Source of the DNA: Bacillota bacterium | GTDB taxonomy: Bacteria; Bacillota; Clostridia; Christensenellales; CAG-138 | Reading direction: 5' to 3' | NCBI GenBank assembly: GCA_023409435.1 | Contig: JAEYHP010000114.1 | Location: 1 to 5,842, forward strand | Length of the DNA stretch: 5,842 nt | Shown: piece after piece, positions 5,801 through 5,842 of the stretch | How the letters are laid out: every line of letters starts with the position of its first letter | Numbering within the stretch: the first letter of the stretch is position 1 | Notes under the pieces: generated by a model | Database searches by the model: none | What the model was told of the DNA's origin: nothing | What the model saw: only the letters and a program-made list of their open reading frames with translations | Made by a program: the position numbers and the translations under genes

Positions 5801-5842
5801 TTAGACCCGCAGTCATGCCACTTTCGTACAGTTGAAGGCCCG
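5801..5842. other. Unassigned 42-bp right edge
   Basis: After the ogg TGA I see no terminator hairpin, start codon with ribosome site, or other recognisable element before the window ends. Confidence 0.5.

Overview
The window reads as chromosomal DNA from a GC-rich Firmicute, most likely a member of the Clostridia. The evidence is a VanW-family surface protein, an HflX with a long clostridial-style N-terminal extension, a membrane-anchored Amidase_3 cell-wall hydrolase with a Thr/Pro linker, and an Ogg-type 8-oxoguanine glycosylase. A placement in Christensenellales or Oscillospirales would be a guess. No phage, plasmid, CRISPR, tRNA or rRNA feature was seen.

Layout: three genes lie on the minus strand. 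Reading in their direction they are a VanW-domain envelope protein (4539-3013), a noncoding stretch of about 340 bp packed with perfect inverted repeats (3012-2674), hflX (2673-907), and an N-acetylmuramoyl-L-alanine amidase that starts inside the hflX stop codon (ATGA overlap at 907-910) and runs off the left edge. On the plus strand an 8-oxoguanine DNA glycosylase gene (4898-5800) diverges from the VanW gene across an intergenic region of about 360 bp. That region holds a good sigma-A-type promoter for the VanW gene, with an 11+11 bp dyad over its predicted transcription start. A separate extended -10 sits so close to the glycosylase ATG that the message may be leaderless. The last 42 bp hold nothing I can identify.

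How the genes work together: the VanW protein and the amidase both belong to the cell envelope. hflX (ribosome-splitting GTPase) and the amidase look translationally coupled. Whether the VanW gene is co-transcribed with hflX depends on the hairpin-rich spacer, which may be an inserted intergenic repeat or a leaky terminator. The glycosylase is an independent base-excision repair unit.

Most interesting points: (1) the N-terminal extension of HflX carries a complete JAMM/MPN metalloprotease signature (Glu52, His95-x-His97-x7-Ser105-x2-Asp108), so a JAMM-like domain is fused to a ribosome-associated GTPase; (2) the operator-like dyad at the VanW promoter; (3) eight perfect inverted repeats in about 310 bp; (4) a bacterial Ogg that keeps both arginines used by eukaryotic OGG1 to read the opposite cytosine. 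I do not see a wholly new multi-gene system here.
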